Positions 1 through 9,298 of a stretch of 64,000 nt of DNA are shown piece by piece. The stretch is from RGIG5579 sp045541915 (GTDB taxonomy: Bacteria; Bacillota; Clostridia; Oscillospirales; SIG627). Where the stretch lies: positions 57,512 to 121,511 of the forward strand of contig JAZQJZ010000034.1 in assembly GCA_045541915.1 (NCBI GenBank), in the 5' to 3' direction. The stretch's first letter is position 1. Each line of letters begins with the position of its first letter. The notes below the pieces were generated by a model. It did not search any database and was not told the origin of the DNA. It saw only the letters and a program-made list of their open reading frames with translations. Both the position numbers and the translations under genes were made by a program.

Positions 1-416
1 CGGATGGAAAAGCCCGTCGCAGGAAGATCATTTCCCGTCAAGCTATCCAGATAGCAGGAGGCAAGTCTTCCCAGGCCACCGTTACCAAGACCGGCATCCG
101 GATCCAGCGCATACAGATTTTCGGCATCAAAGCCTTCTTCCTTTAACACTTCCCGGAAAAGTTCTTCCACGCCAAGGTTATACAAATTGTTCCGAAGCGA
201 GGTTCCCACTAAAAATTCCATGGACATATAATACACTTGCTTGTCTGTCTTTGGAGTATAGGAATCCAAATATTCTTTTCTCTTCTTAGCAAGCATCTCC
301 CGAAGCAGGGTGCAAACCACCTTGTACGCCTGCTTTTCCGTTGTTTGATTCAGATTGCAGGAATACAAACGAATAGAGGTTTCGTTTAATTTGTTCAGGG
401 CTTCTTTTTTGTTCAT
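1..416 (-). CDS. glgP: Glycogen/starch phosphorylase, N-terminal part (cut by window edge)
   Basis: Glycogen phosphorylase releases glucose-1-phosphate from alpha-1,4-glucan with PLP as cofactor. The visible N-terminal ~138 residues carry two family hallmarks: YYMSMEFLVG near residue 60 and the glycine-rich stretch DAGLGNGGLGRLASC near residue 112. The catalytic C-terminal half lies beyond the left edge. The ATG at 416 is preceded by GGAG six bases upstream. It is the last visible gene of the minus-strand glycogen cluster, 34 bp after glgA, so it is probably cotranscribed with the synthesis genes and supplies the breakdown arm. This reading frame is open to the window edge. Confidence 0.93.
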   Translation of the reverse strand, partial: MNKKEALNKLNETSIRLYSCNLNQTTEKQAYKVVCTLLREMLAKKRKEYLDSYTPKTDKQVYYMSMEFLVGTSLRNNLYNLGVEELFREVLKEEGFDAENLYALDPDAGLGNGGLGRLASCYLDSLTGNDLPATGFSI

Positions 417-450
417 ACAAATCTCCTTTGCAGCTGTTGAAAAACACAAT

Positions 451-1884
451 TTAATCAGTAATTTGCCGATACAGCTTCATATACTCGCCGGCCGGCTGAT
501 TCCACGAGAAGTCAGAAGTCATTCCGTTTTGCGCCGCTCTCGACCAGGCCAGTTTATTGTGGGCAAATACGGTCAAGGTGCGGCGAAGGGCATCGTGAAG
601 ATCATCCTTTTGAAAACGTTGGAAGGTAAAGCCAAGGCCCAAGCCGGTCTCCGGATCGAAGGGGATAACTGTGTCCTTCAGGCCGCCGGTCTCGTGAACC
701 AGGGGAACCGTACCATAGTGCATGGCGATCAACTGGGAAAGCCCGCAGGGCTCGCTTTTCGAGGGCATCAGATAGATATCACTTCCGGCATAGATCCGGG
801 AGGCCAACGCTTTATTGAAGCAAAGATTGACCGAGATGCGATCCGGATGTGCATCTGCAATTTCCTTCAATCTGTCTTCATATTCCCAATCACCGGTCCC
901 CACTATGGCGATCTGAACATCCCATTGCATCCATTCTTCAATGGCATCGCAGAGGATTTCAAGTCCCTTATGGCGAACCAATCTTGAGACCATTCCAATG
1001 AGAGGAACATCACTCCGCTCGGGAAGTGACAATTCCCTTTGAAGCGCAGCCTTACATTCTTTTTTTCCTTGATCTGCATTTTCAGCGGAATAGTTACAAG
1101 CAAGATTTTGATCGCTTGCCGGATCGTTAGAGGCAAAATCGATTCCATTGACAATGCCAGAAAGTTTGAATTTGTGGTCACGGATCACAGGATCAAGGCC
1201 GTGGGCAAATTCAGGGAAACAGATTTCTTCCGCATAGGTTTTGGAAACGGTGGTTAGAGCATCACAGGATAAAATGGCACTTTTCAGAAAATTGACGCTT
1301 CCATGATAGCGGAATGTATTTTCATAGGCCTCGCCAAGCCCTAAAACACCGCCGAGAAAATAGGGGTCAGCCCAACCTTGATATTCAATATTATGAATGG
1401 AGAAAACTGTTTTTGCACTACCCAGAGTTTCCTGGTAGAACGCATGGAGAAGCGTTGGGATCAGCGCGGTCTGCCAATCGTTGCAGTGAATGATATCGGG
1501 ACAAAAATCCATACGGCAGAGGGACTCCAGAATGGCTTTGGAAAAATAAGCGAACCTTTCTCCGTCGTCTCCCTCGCCATAGATGTTCTCTCTCTTAAAA
1601 TAATACTCGTTGTCGATAAAATAGACACGAAGCTTTCTTTTTTTGCTTTTTAGACGAAAAAGCCCCACATATTGACTTCGCCAGGAAAGAGAAACCTGAA
1701 ATTCATCGATTTTTTCTACGGCAATATCGGGATTCTCCTTGATCGACTTGTAATATGGCAAAAATAAATGCACTTCATTTTTTGGAATTTGGCTCAATGC
1801 AAGAGGAAGAGCCTGAGCAACATCGCCCAGGCCTCCCGTTTTGATAAAAGGTGCAGCCTCGCTGGCCGCGAAGACAGTTTTCAT
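451..1884 (-). CDS. glgA: Glycogen synthase (ADP-glucose type)
   Basis: GT5-family glycogen synthase, 477 residues, the normal length. It adds glucosyl units from ADP-glucose to the non-reducing ends of glycogen in the cytoplasm. The KTGGLGD nucleotide-sugar motif starts at residue 15. The C-terminal Rossmann half carries EPCGLSQLIAMHYG and HETGGLKDTV, the ADP/acceptor site. The start ATG follows AGGGAGAAG and overlaps the glgD stop by 4 bp (ATGA), which implies translational coupling. It sits in the order glgB-glgC-glgD-glgA-glgP. Confidence 0.96.
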   Translation of the reverse strand: MKTVFAASEAAPFIKTGGLGDVAQALPLALSQIPKNEVHLFLPYYKSIKENPDIAVEKIDEFQVSLSWRSQYVGLFRLKSKKRKLRVYFIDNEYYFKRENIYGEGDDGERFAYFSKAILESLCRMDFCPDIIHCNDWQTALIPTLLHAFYQETLGSAKTVFSIHNIEYQGWADPYFLGGVLGLGEAYENTFRYHGSVNFLKSAILSCDALTTVSKTYAEEICFPEFAHGLDPVIRDHKFKLSGIVNGIDFASNDPASDQNLACNYSAENADQGKKECKAALQRELSLPERSDVPLIGMVSRLVRHKGLEILCDAIEEWMQWDVQIAIVGTGDWEYEDRLKEIADAHPDRISVNLCFNKALASRIYAGSDIYLMPSKSEPCGLSQLIAMHYGTVPLVHETGGLKDTVIPFDPETGLGLGFTFQRFQKDDLHDALRRTLTVFAHNKLAWSRAAQNGMTSDFSWNQPAGEYMKLYRQITD

Positions 1885-2996
1885 ACAACTTCTCCCTTTT
1901 GGACAATGACAGGATGATCCGGCGTTCCTTTTAATTCGGCGCCATCACTCACTGAAACGTTTTTATCAAGAATAACGCATTCCAATTTTGCGCCTTTTCC
2001 GATTTTGGTTCCCTGCATAATAATGCTGGACTGAACAGAGGCTTCTTCGCCGACGGTCACACCGCGGAAGAAAATACTCTTTTCTGCCCTTCCCTTCATC
2101 ACACAGCCATCGGCAATCAGACAGTCAGAAACATAGGAGCCTTCGCCGTAATAGGTCGGCGCTTCGTCACGCACCTTGGTATAGATCGGAGATTCCTTTT
2201 TGAAGAGACCGTCTCTGGTTTCCCTGTTTAAAAGTGCCAGATTATTGTGATAATAACTTCTCACGTCTTCGTTTCGAAGAACCACACCATCTACCGGATA
2301 AACTGACAGCTTAATGGCATTTTCATTGAATTTCTTTTGCAAATAATCCCGCTCCAGGTGAACCAGTCCCTTGGAATAAGAGATCTCCAGCGCTTCCACA
2401 AGCAGTTTTCTGCTAATGATGAACATTCCCATACCCACGTAGGAATCAGCGCGGGTAAAGGTATCGATCAGAATTTCTGTTACGCGATAACGGCGATTGG
2501 CTTTCAGAATCAATGGATGCTTTTTTCTTGCTTTGACCGGTTCGCGGTTTGCGATAATGGTAACATCGCTTTCGGATTTGATATGCTCTCGAATGGCATC
2601 GCGGAAATTGATGTTGCAAAGCACAGTGGAATCACAAATGACAACATAGTCATAGTCCGGATTGTTAATAAAGTGAATGGCAGAATAAAGTGCCTCCAGC
2701 TTTCCTTTATAAACGCCGGTATTTCCGCTGGCAAAGGGCGGAAGGACCACAACTCCTTCATTTTTTCGACTTAAATCCCAGTCGGTACAAGAGCCAAGAT
2801 GATCCATCAGAGAACGGTAATTGTACTTGGTGATGATACCGATATTATAAATGCCGGAGTTGGACATATTGGAAAGAACAAAGTCAATCTGTCTGTATCG
2901 ACCGCCAAATGGCAAGGATGCCACGGTGCGGTTGTTGGTCAGTTGGCCCAGGGTGCTATCATAAATGTTAGAAAAAATAATTCCCATTGCTTTCAT
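1881..2996 (-). CDS. glgD: GlgD, non-catalytic ADP-glucose pyrophosphorylase paralogue
   Basis: 371-residue protein homologous to GlgC: nucleotidyltransferase fold followed by a left-handed beta-helix C-terminus (hexapeptide-like VGEEASVQSS, IGKGAKLECV). The N-terminus (MGIIFSNIYD) lacks the GGxGxRL triphosphate loop that GlgC has, which fits its known role in Firmicutes as the regulatory partner of a GlgC/GlgD heteromer. It retains PFGGRYRQIDF for sugar-nucleotide binding. It starts 13 bp after glgC behind AAGGAGG and overlaps glgA, so it belongs to the same transcript. Confidence 0.95.
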   Translation of the reverse strand: MKAMGIIFSNIYDSTLGQLTNNRTVASLPFGGRYRQIDFVLSNMSNSGIYNIGIITKYNYRSLMDHLGSCTDWDLSRKNEGVVVLPPFASGNTGVYKGKLEALYSAIHFINNPDYDYVVICDSTVLCNINFRDAIREHIKSESDVTIIANREPVKARKKHPLILKANRRYRVTEILIDTFTRADSYVGMGMFIISRKLLVEALEISYSKGLVHLERDYLQKKFNENAIKLSVYPVDGVVLRNEDVRSYYHNNLALLNRETRDGLFKKESPIYTKVRDEAPTYYGEGSYVSDCLIADGCVMKGRAEKSIFFRGVTVGEEASVQSSIIMQGTKIGKGAKLECVILDKNVSVSDGAELKGTPDHPVIVQKGEVV

Positions 2997-3009
2997 AACC
3001 GGAGCCTCC

Positions 3010-4200
3010 TTAATACACTTCTTTGGGAAGAAGAATTTTATTTTGCGCTACCTCTTTGTCCTTACCCACTACGGCAATATCCCATTTGCTCTTTTCATAA
3101 AACTGAGGATTGTCTCCGATTTTGGCATTTGCATGGACAATGGCATTTTCGCCGATGATGGCATATCGGATCTCGGAGTGGGTTTCGATCACGGCATTGG
3201 GCATCACAAAACTATTGGAAACCTGTGCATCCTTTTCGATAACGCAACCAGTGGAAATCACCGAATTGACCACCTTACCGTACACCTGGCTTCCCTCTGC
3301 CACATAGGAATTCTCAATGACAGCGCCGGGGGCAATATAGCTTCCGGGATGAGCATAGTTTCTGGCGTAGATTCTGCCCTTCTTCTCTTTCATATCCAAA
3401 AGGGGCTTTTCACCCAAAATATCCATATTGGACTGCCAAAGGCTATTGATGGTACCCACATCTTTCCAATAGCCTTCAAAGTCATAGGCAAAAAGCTGAT
3501 ACTGATCGGCGAGCATTTTGGGTATGATATTCTTACCAAAGTCATTGCTGGAGGATGGATCTTCGTTGTCAGAGATCAGATACTTCTTCAAAACCTCCCA
3601 ACGGAATACATAGATTCCCATGGAGGCCTTGGTGCTTTTAGGATTTGCCGGCTTCTCCTGAAACTCCACGATCTTTCCGGTTTCGTCCGAGGTCATGATA
3701 CCGAATCGTGAGGCTTCTTCCAACGGCACCTCGATGACGGCGATGGTGCAATCTGCCTCATTTTTAATATGGGCAGTCATCATCTTGGAATAATCCATTT
3801 TATAAATATGGTCACCGGAGAGGATCAAAACATTGGTAGGATGGTACTGCTCAATAAAGGAGATATTTTGAAAAATAGCATTGGCAGTGCCCTTGTACCA
3901 CTCAGAATTGGCACTCTTGGAATAGGGCGAGAGCACATGAATACCGCCATTGGTGCTATTGAGTCCCCAAGGCAGACCGTTTCCAATGTATTCATTCAGC
4001 TGAAGAGGTTGGTACTGAGTCAAAATACCAACGGTATCAATTCCGGAATTAACGCAATTGGAAAGTGGGAAATCGATCAAACGGTACTTACCTCCAAAGG
4101 GAACGGCGGGCTTTGCTGTGTTTTCAGTGAGTACCATCAATCTGCTTCCTTGGCCACCAGCCAAAATCATGGCAACACAATCTTTCTTTTTGATATACAT
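3010..4200 (-). CDS. glgC: Glucose-1-phosphate adenylyltransferase
   Basis: Makes ADP-glucose and pyrophosphate from glucose-1-phosphate and ATP, the committed step of glycogen synthesis. Motifs: AMILAGGQGSRL (nucleotide loop), AKPAVPFGGKYRLIDFPLSN, WYKGTANAI, SGDHIYKMDY, FQEKP, and a C-terminal beta-helix. The start is the ATG at 4200 with GGAGG nine bases upstream, giving 396 residues. A longer open frame to 4419 runs through the glgB C-terminus and encodes no family sequence. It starts 16 bp after glgB; the operon order fixes its role with GlgD. Confidence 0.95.
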   Translation of the reverse strand: MYIKKKDCVAMILAGGQGSRLMVLTENTAKPAVPFGGKYRLIDFPLSNCVNSGIDTVGILTQYQPLQLNEYIGNGLPWGLNSTNGGIHVLSPYSKSANSEWYKGTANAIFQNISFIEQYHPTNVLILSGDHIYKMDYSKMMTAHIKNEADCTIAVIEVPLEEASRFGIMTSDETGKIVEFQEKPANPKSTKASMGIYVFRWEVLKKYLISDNEDPSSSNDFGKNIIPKMLADQYQLFAYDFEGYWKDVGTINSLWQSNMDILGEKPLLDMKEKKGRIYARNYAHPGSYIAPGAVIENSYVAEGSQVYGKVVNSVISTGCVIEKDAQVSNSFVMPNAVIETHSEIRYAIIGENAIVHANAKIGDNPQFYEKSKWDIAVVGKDKEVAQNKILLPKEVY

Positions 4201-4216
4201 AACCTTGAGCCTCCAT

Positions 4217-6085
4217 TCAATTCTTTTTCTGTTTCTGGTAATAGGTAGCAGAAAGGGGTGGAACGCAAAACGTTCCGGAACAGGGATAGCCATGCATGGG
4301 TATATCTTCAGATCTTGCTTTATAAAGACGGTAAGCCTTACCGCCGAACCGTTTTCGGTCTGAGGAGAATACAGGTTCATAAACGCCCGGCTCAGGGAGA
4401 CCGATCCGGTAATGATCACGGTAAACAGGGCAGAAATTCAGAATCGCAATAATCTCAGACCCGTCCTTTGCAATACGCCGGAATGCGATGACACTGTTAT
4501 CGCGGTCATCCGAGCTGATCCAAGAAAAGCCTTGCCAGCCGGTTTCATTGTCCCAAAAAGCGGGATGCTTTGCGTAAAAGCGGTTCAATTCCTTTACATA
4601 TTGCTTCATTTGTCGGTGCGCCTGGTAATCCAGGAGCATCCAATCCAAAGGCTTTTGATAATTCCATTCAATAAACTGACCAAATTCTCCGCCCATAAAA
4701 TTGAGTTTCTTTCCGGGATGCGCAAACATATATCCGAAAAGAAGGCGAAGGCTAGCAAACTTATCTTCATACGAGCCTGGCATTTTCTCCAGGAGAGAGT
4801 ACTTTCCGTGAACCACTTCGTCGTGGGACAAGGGAAGAATGTAATTCTCAGAAAAGGCATATGTGAGAGAGAAGGTCAATAAATTGTGCTGAGATTTACG
4901 GTAAATGGGATCCAGCTTCATATAGCGGAGAATATCATTCATCCAGCCCATATTCCACTTGAAATTAAAGCCTAATCCACCATCCTCCCCGGGTTTTGTT
5001 ACCATAGGAAAGGCGGTAGATTCCTCTGCGATCATCAAAAGGGAGGGATCGGCTGCAAAGGCAGTGCGGTTGAGCTTTTTAAAAAACTCAATGGCCTCCA
5101 GGTGATAATTGCCGCCGAAGCAATTTCTCTTAAATTCAGTCCGGCAATAATCCAGATAAAGCATAGACGCTACAGCATCCACACGAATCCCGTCAATATG
5201 GTATTTTCGAATCCAGAAAAGTGCACTGGAAATCAGAAAAGAAATAACCTCGTATCTTCCGTAATCAAAAATACGGGTTCCCCATTCCTTGTGCTCATTC
5301 ATCACAGGGTCATTCTTTTCATAGCAGCAGGTTCCGTCAAATTCATACAGACCGCTCTCATCCTTGGGAAAATGCGCCGGTACCCAATCCAAAATCACAC
5401 CGATCCCGGCTCGGTGGAACGTATTGATCATTTCCATCAGCTGGTGCGGCGTTCCATAGCGGTGAGTAGGAGCAAAATAGCCCGTTACCTGATATCCCCA
5501 AGATCCTTCAAAGGGATGCTCGGTCAAGGGCATTAGTTCAATGTGGGTATACCCCATTTCCTTTACATAAGAAACAAGCTCTTCGGCAATTTCATCGTAC
5601 TGATAAAAGCTGCCATCGGGCTTTCTTTTCCAGGAACCCAAATGAACCTCATAAATATTGACAGGAGATTCTAACACATTTTTTTGCTTTTTTCTTCTGC
5701 GATAAGCCAAATCAGACCAGGAAAACCCGTCGAGAGAGGCGATTCTGCTGGTTGTATCCGGCAAAGTGGAAAAGGAAAAAGCATAGGGGTCGCTTTTATA
5801 AACAAAGGTGCCATCCTGACGCTCAATATAATACTGATACCGATCGCCGATTTTGGCATAAGTAGATTCAATCTCCCAGAGGCCATGCATATTCTTTTTC
5901 ATGGAAAGCTCGCTTATATTCCAGAAATTGAAATCCCCTACCAAATGAACACTTCTGGCGAGCGGAGCCCAAACACGAAAAACAAAACCCTCCTTCCCCT
6001 TCAAGGGATGAGCGCCCATAAACGCATATGCATTATCACATTCACCGCGATAGAATTTTTCCATATCGTCATACGTATATCGCAT
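4217..6085 (-). CDS. glgB: 1,4-alpha-glucan branching enzyme
   Basis: GH13 branching enzyme that forms alpha-1,6 branches. It has an N-terminal CBM48-type domain (FRVWAPLARSVHLVGDFN) and then the TIM barrel: region I DWVPAHFP, region II DGIRVDAVASM with the nucleophile Asp, region III AEES with the acid/base Glu, and region IV PLSHDEVVHG. Length is 622 residues from the ATG at 6085, chosen because GAGGTG lies nine bases upstream; a GTG four codons earlier is embedded in that SD. It is the first gene of the glg operon and has a good promoter at 6121-6148. Confidence 0.95.
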   Translation of the reverse strand: MRYTYDDMEKFYRGECDNAYAFMGAHPLKGKEGFVFRVWAPLARSVHLVGDFNFWNISELSMKKNMHGLWEIESTYAKIGDRYQYYIERQDGTFVYKSDPYAFSFSTLPDTTSRIASLDGFSWSDLAYRRRKKQKNVLESPVNIYEVHLGSWKRKPDGSFYQYDEIAEELVSYVKEMGYTHIELMPLTEHPFEGSWGYQVTGYFAPTHRYGTPHQLMEMINTFHRAGIGVILDWVPAHFPKDESGLYEFDGTCCYEKNDPVMNEHKEWGTRIFDYGRYEVISFLISSALFWIRKYHIDGIRVDAVASMLYLDYCRTEFKRNCFGGNYHLEAIEFFKKLNRTAFAADPSLLMIAEESTAFPMVTKPGEDGGLGFNFKWNMGWMNDILRYMKLDPIYRKSQHNLLTFSLTYAFSENYILPLSHDEVVHGKYSLLEKMPGSYEDKFASLRLLFGYMFAHPGKKLNFMGGEFGQFIEWNYQKPLDWMLLDYQAHRQMKQYVKELNRFYAKHPAFWDNETGWQGFSWISSDDRDNSVIAFRRIAKDGSEIIAILNFCPVYRDHYRIGLPEPGVYEPVFSSDRKRFGGKAYRLYKARSEDIPMHGYPCSGTFCVPPLSATYYQKQKKN

Positions 6086-6120
6086 GGATGTGATCACCTC
6101 TTTTTTCTTTACTAAATATT

Positions 6121-6148
6121 AGTATAGCACAAAAAAATGAAACTGCAA
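6121..6148 (-). promoter_or_regulatory. Promoter of the glg operon
   Basis: On the minus strand, -35 TTGCAG and extended -10 TGC-TATACT are separated by 16 bp, about 35 bp before the glgB start. It faces away from the malQ promoter at 6243-6271. Confidence 0.7.
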
Positions 6149-6162
6149 AGGCAAAATTCATA

Positions 6163-6188
6163 TTTTTTTGTCGTTTCAGACAAAAAAA
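6163..6188. promoter_or_regulatory. Perfect 10-bp inverted repeat between glgB and malQ
   Basis: TTTTTTTGTC and GACAAAAAAA arms flank a 6-base GTTTCA loop. It lies just upstream of the glgB -35 and ~55 bp upstream of the malQ -35, so it could be an operator shared by the two divergent units. The arms are A/T tracts, so a chance or structural origin is also possible. Confidence 0.35.
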
Positions 6189-6242
6189 ATTAAAAAAATT
6201 CATATTTGGAACACATTTTACTTCTAATTACCGTTTCTGGCC

Positions 6243-6271
6243 TTGTCATTTTTTCTGTTTTGTTATAAAAT
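6243..6271 (+). promoter_or_regulatory. Promoter of malQ
   Basis: TTGTCA and TAAAAT with a 17-bp spacer, ending 27 bp before the malQ ATG, whose SD is AAGGAG. Confidence 0.7.
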
Positions 6272-6297
6272 ATAGATACAAAATTCAAGGAGCCAAT

Positions 6298-7719
6298 ATG
6301 AAAAAACGTCAAAGCGGAGTCTTGCTTCCCCTCTTCTCTCTTCCCGGAAAATACGGTTGCGGCACCTTTGGGGAAAGCGCTTATCGGTGGATTGATCTTC
6401 TAAAAAGCGGTGGCTTTTCCTGCTGGCAGGTTTTGCCCTTTGGGATTACTGACAGTCACAATTCTCCTTATATGCCCTTTTCCTCTTTTGGAGGAAATTT
6501 AAACTTCGTCGACCCGGAGGAGCTGTTTCAAAACGGACTGGTAACGGAAGAAGAATTAGAATCGCAATATGAAGATGACATTTATTTATGCCAATACGAT
6601 TCTCTTTTAAAAAAACGGTATGACTTTTTAAAGCTTGCTTCTACTCGCATTCCCGATCCGGACAAGATCAAAAACTTTATCAAAGAACATCCTTTCATCG
6701 GTGCCACTTGCCGTTTTCTGGCATTAAAGCAAAAAAACAACCATTTGCACTGGATGGACTGGACTGAAACAGAGCCGGATGAAGCTGATCTTTTTGCGTG
6801 GGAATTTATTCAGTTTGAATTTCACCGTCAGTGGAATGCGCTTCACCGCTATGCCACTGAAAATGGAATCTCCATCGTGGGAGATCTTCCCTTTTACGTT
6901 TCACATGACAGTTTTGATGTTTGGTCCTCGCCGGATCAATTTCAATTGGACAAGCGCTTTCATCCGGCTTTTGTTGCCGGTGTTCCGCCGGACTATTTTT
7001 CCCAAGACGGTCAGCTTTGGGGAAATCCCTTATACGACTGGGAAAAGATGGAAAAGGATGGCTTTTCCTGGTGGAAAGAGCGCCTTGGATATATGCTCTC
7101 CCTGTTTGACGGGATTCGTATCGATCATTTCAGAGCCATCAGCGCTTATTGGAGCATACCGGCCGGGTCGAAAAGCGCAAAAGAAGGATCCTGGAAGCGG
7201 GGGCCTTCTGAGAAACTGATCGATGCCATCTCCTCAATTGCCAAGGATAAAATGATCTGGGCGGAGGATTTGGGAATGATCGATGACGATACCAGAGCAC
7301 TTTTATCCTATAGTCAATACCCGGGTATGGCTGTATTCCAATTTGGTTTTGACGGCAATCCTCTTTCTCCGCACCTTCCTCACAATTTCAAGGAAAACAT
7401 GGTGGCTTATTCCGGCACGCACGACAACAATACCCTTTTGGGATTTATCTGGGAACTGGATGTGACTACCAGAAATCTTGTTTTGGAATATTTGGGTAAT
7501 CCAGCAGACGGATGCTCCTCTGCCTTGCGCGCTTTGTGGATGAGCCGCGCCAATACGGTTATTTTCCCAGTCCAAGATCTTTTAGGATATGGAGCCGATA
7601 CCAGAATCAACACTCCCGGCAATGCTGCAGGCAACTGGCGGTATCGAATCACAAACGAACAAATGCTGGGACTCGATATGCCGAAATTTTTACGAATGAA
7701 CCAAATTTATGCAAGATAA
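6298..7719 (+). CDS. malQ: 4-alpha-glucanotransferase (amylomaltase)
   Basis: GH77 disproportionating enzyme; it moves alpha-1,4-glucan segments between maltodextrins and supports glycogen and maltodextrin turnover. The 473 residues carry the family signatures: N-terminal RQSGVLLPLFSLPGKYGCG, GDLPFYVSHDSFDVW, GVPPDYFSQDGQLWGNPLYDW, the catalytic block GIRIDHFRA, AEDLG and SGTHDNNT. It is divergent from the glg operon and ends at a strong bidirectional terminator. No signal peptide is seen, consistent with a cytoplasmic enzyme. Confidence 0.96.
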   Translation: MKKRQSGVLLPLFSLPGKYGCGTFGESAYRWIDLLKSGGFSCWQVLPFGITDSHNSPYMPFSSFGGNLNFVDPEELFQNGLVTEEELESQYEDDIYLCQYDSLLKKRYDFLKLASTRIPDPDKIKNFIKEHPFIGATCRFLALKQKNNHLHWMDWTETEPDEADLFAWEFIQFEFHRQWNALHRYATENGISIVGDLPFYVSHDSFDVWSSPDQFQLDKRFHPAFVAGVPPDYFSQDGQLWGNPLYDWEKMEKDGFSWWKERLGYMLSLFDGIRIDHFRAISAYWSIPAGSKSAKEGSWKRGPSEKLIDAISSIAKDKMIWAEDLGMIDDDTRALLSYSQYPGMAVFQFGFDGNPLSPHLPHNFKENMVAYSGTHDNNTLLGFIWELDVTTRNLVLEYLGNPADGCSSALRALWMSRANTVIFPVQDLLGYGADTRINTPGNAAGNWRYRITNEQMLGLDMPKFLRMNQIYAR

Positions 7720-7720
7720 A

Positions 7721-7750
7721 AAACAAGAGAAGCAATCGCTTCTCTTGTTT
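7721..7750. terminator. Bidirectional terminator between malQ and the 2H-like gene
   Basis: 13-bp perfect stem (AAACAAGAGAAGC / GCTTCTCTTGTTT) with an AATC loop and T-runs on both sides, between convergent genes. Confidence 0.85.
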
Positions 7751-7754
7751 TTCT

Positions 7755-8426
7755 TTAATCTCTTGGAATACGTTTGGGAGAAAAGGCGTACATGTCGTCG
7801 TAATATGCCATATAGGGCGCGGTAACCAAAAAGTCCGGCTGATTGGCGATAAGAGCATTCATTTCCTCGATCATTTTCGCTCTCCTCTCCTCATCTTCCC
7901 CTTCCGGGACAACACGGGTATAGCCAAGGGAGATGTGAAAGCGGTATTCATCGTGCTTGGGAAGACGGAGTCCCAAAGCATCTGCCGCTCTATCGCGGAA
8001 ATCGCGCAGAAGACGATTTTGTTCTTCATCCGCAGGAACGAGAAAGGCGATCATGCAGCCTTTGGATGCCTTTACTTCAAAAAATCTCATTCTGACCTGA
8101 CCGGGGATCTTCGCTTTTGCAATGGCAGTACTGACATAGTCATCCACCTCATCCATAGAAGCATCCTTCGGGAGAGATGCCGGCCAGAAATCATCTGTAC
8201 GAACCTGGTCATTCAATCCGCGAATCACAGTCATATGATAACTGTCCGCGGGGAGCATAATATAGTGATCAGAAAGACCATGTTCCGACACCATCCGGTT
8301 TAAGCGAAGCATTACATCATACGCAGGGCATTCCGGCGTAATATCGGCAACCACAGTGTTGCCGGGGTAACGGCGTACAGAGCCGTCCTCAAAGAATTTT
8401 CTTCCGATGGTACTTCCGTAAATCAT
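7755..8426 (-). CDS. 2H-phosphoesterase-like protein (DUF1868-type)
   Basis: 223-residue cytoplasmic protein with two HxT/S motifs, YHMTVIRG near residue 63 and RFHISLGY near residue 167. This pair defines the 2H phosphoesterase superfamily (cyclic phosphodiesterase/ligase fold). The closest remembered family is DUF1868; its physiological substrate is not known to me. The ATG follows AAAGGATAAAA and lies 3 bp after the HAD gene, so it is the last gene of a three-gene operon. Candidate substrates are 2',3'-cyclic RNA ends or a cyclic nucleotide; this is inference from the fold. Confidence 0.7.
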   Translation of the reverse strand: MIYGSTIGRKFFEDGSVRRYPGNTVVADITPECPAYDVMLRLNRMVSEHGLSDHYIMLPADSYHMTVIRGLNDQVRTDDFWPASLPKDASMDEVDDYVSTAIAKAKIPGQVRMRFFEVKASKGCMIAFLVPADEEQNRLLRDFRDRAADALGLRLPKHDEYRFHISLGYTRVVPEGEDEERRAKMIEEMNALIANQPDFLVTAPYMAYYDDMYAFSPKRIPRD

Positions 8427-8429
8427 TTT

Positions 8430-9287
8430 TTATCCTTTCATTGTCCAACTGGGGTCATTGGGAAGAAGCGTTTTAAAATAAGCAATCTTCTCTGCTTCCA
8501 TTTTTTCGGCGTACGTACCCTCAAGGAACGCATCCATTGCTACTTTTTTGAAGTTTTCCCAGGACTCGGCTTCCTGATCGGGGCAAATGGGATAGAACAG
8601 GATTCCATTGGTATGGGCAGCGTCCAGATCTCCCGGAGCATCTCCGAGCATCAACACATTACCAGGTTCATAACGGTCCTTTAAGGAAGCGATGATCTCC
8701 TTTTTGGTGCCGCATTCCTGACCTTCAATGGATGTGATAAACTGCACCAGATTATGCTCCTTCCACTCCCGTTCCAGCGCTTCAAATGGCGTCGCAGAAA
8801 CAATTACAATATCGGCAAATTCAGAAAGCTTTTGAAGGCTCTCTCTAACATAAGGAAAGGGAGGGACATTGCGAACCATCGCAGCAATTCTTTTGTTCAC
8901 GTCGTACGACCATTTTAAAATAGTACGAAATTCGTCGCAATCGGGATGCTCAGAAAGATACGCCTCCAACCCCTCATTGCTCAGCACATTCCCCTCTTCC
9001 ACATAGCGGCGAAGGGTGGGAAGCCGGGGAGTAGAAAACTTACGATCTAAAACCTCTTTTCGAGGGGCGAGCACTTCCAGGGCGCGAAGAAGAGCGCGAA
9101 GACGGTGAACGCCTCTGGTAGCAGAATAGAGATTGGCAAAATCCCAAGAATCACGGGCATACTTGGAGACAGGCTGAAGATCGAAATGATCAATATAAGA
9201 GGGGCAGAAGCACTCCTTGTGCTTGATCTCCATGGTATCAAAAACACAGCCGTCTGAATCAATGCAGACCAAAAAACGCTTGCTCAT
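8430..9287 (-). CDS. HAD-superfamily phosphatase
   Basis: 285 residues. HAD motif I is DSDGCVFD (nucleophile D10, acid D12), motif II VSATP, motif III a Lys near GTKKE, and motif IV MLGDAPGD. The large all-alpha insert between motifs I and II is a cap domain that would set substrate choice. The substrate cannot be named from sequence. It is the middle gene of the operon 9299-7755, 11 bp after another HAD phosphatase and 3 bp before the 2H-like gene, which suggests a small phosphoester-metabolism unit. Confidence 0.85.
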   Translation of the reverse strand: MSKRFLVCIDSDGCVFDTMEIKHKECFCPSYIDHFDLQPVSKYARDSWDFANLYSATRGVHRLRALLRALEVLAPRKEVLDRKFSTPRLPTLRRYVEEGNVLSNEGLEAYLSEHPDCDEFRTILKWSYDVNKRIAAMVRNVPPFPYVRESLQKLSEFADIVIVSATPFEALEREWKEHNLVQFITSIEGQECGTKKEIIASLKDRYEPGNVLMLGDAPGDLDAAHTNGILFYPICPDQEAESWENFKKVAMDAFLEGTYAEKMEAEKIAYFKTLLPNDPSWTMKG

Positions 9288-9298
9288 AACTTCACCCC

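Noticed and set aside
3010..4419. Longer N-terminus for GlgC (start at 4419)
   Set aside because: The extra 73 codons overlap glgB and are unlike any GlgC; a good SD precedes the ATG at 4200.
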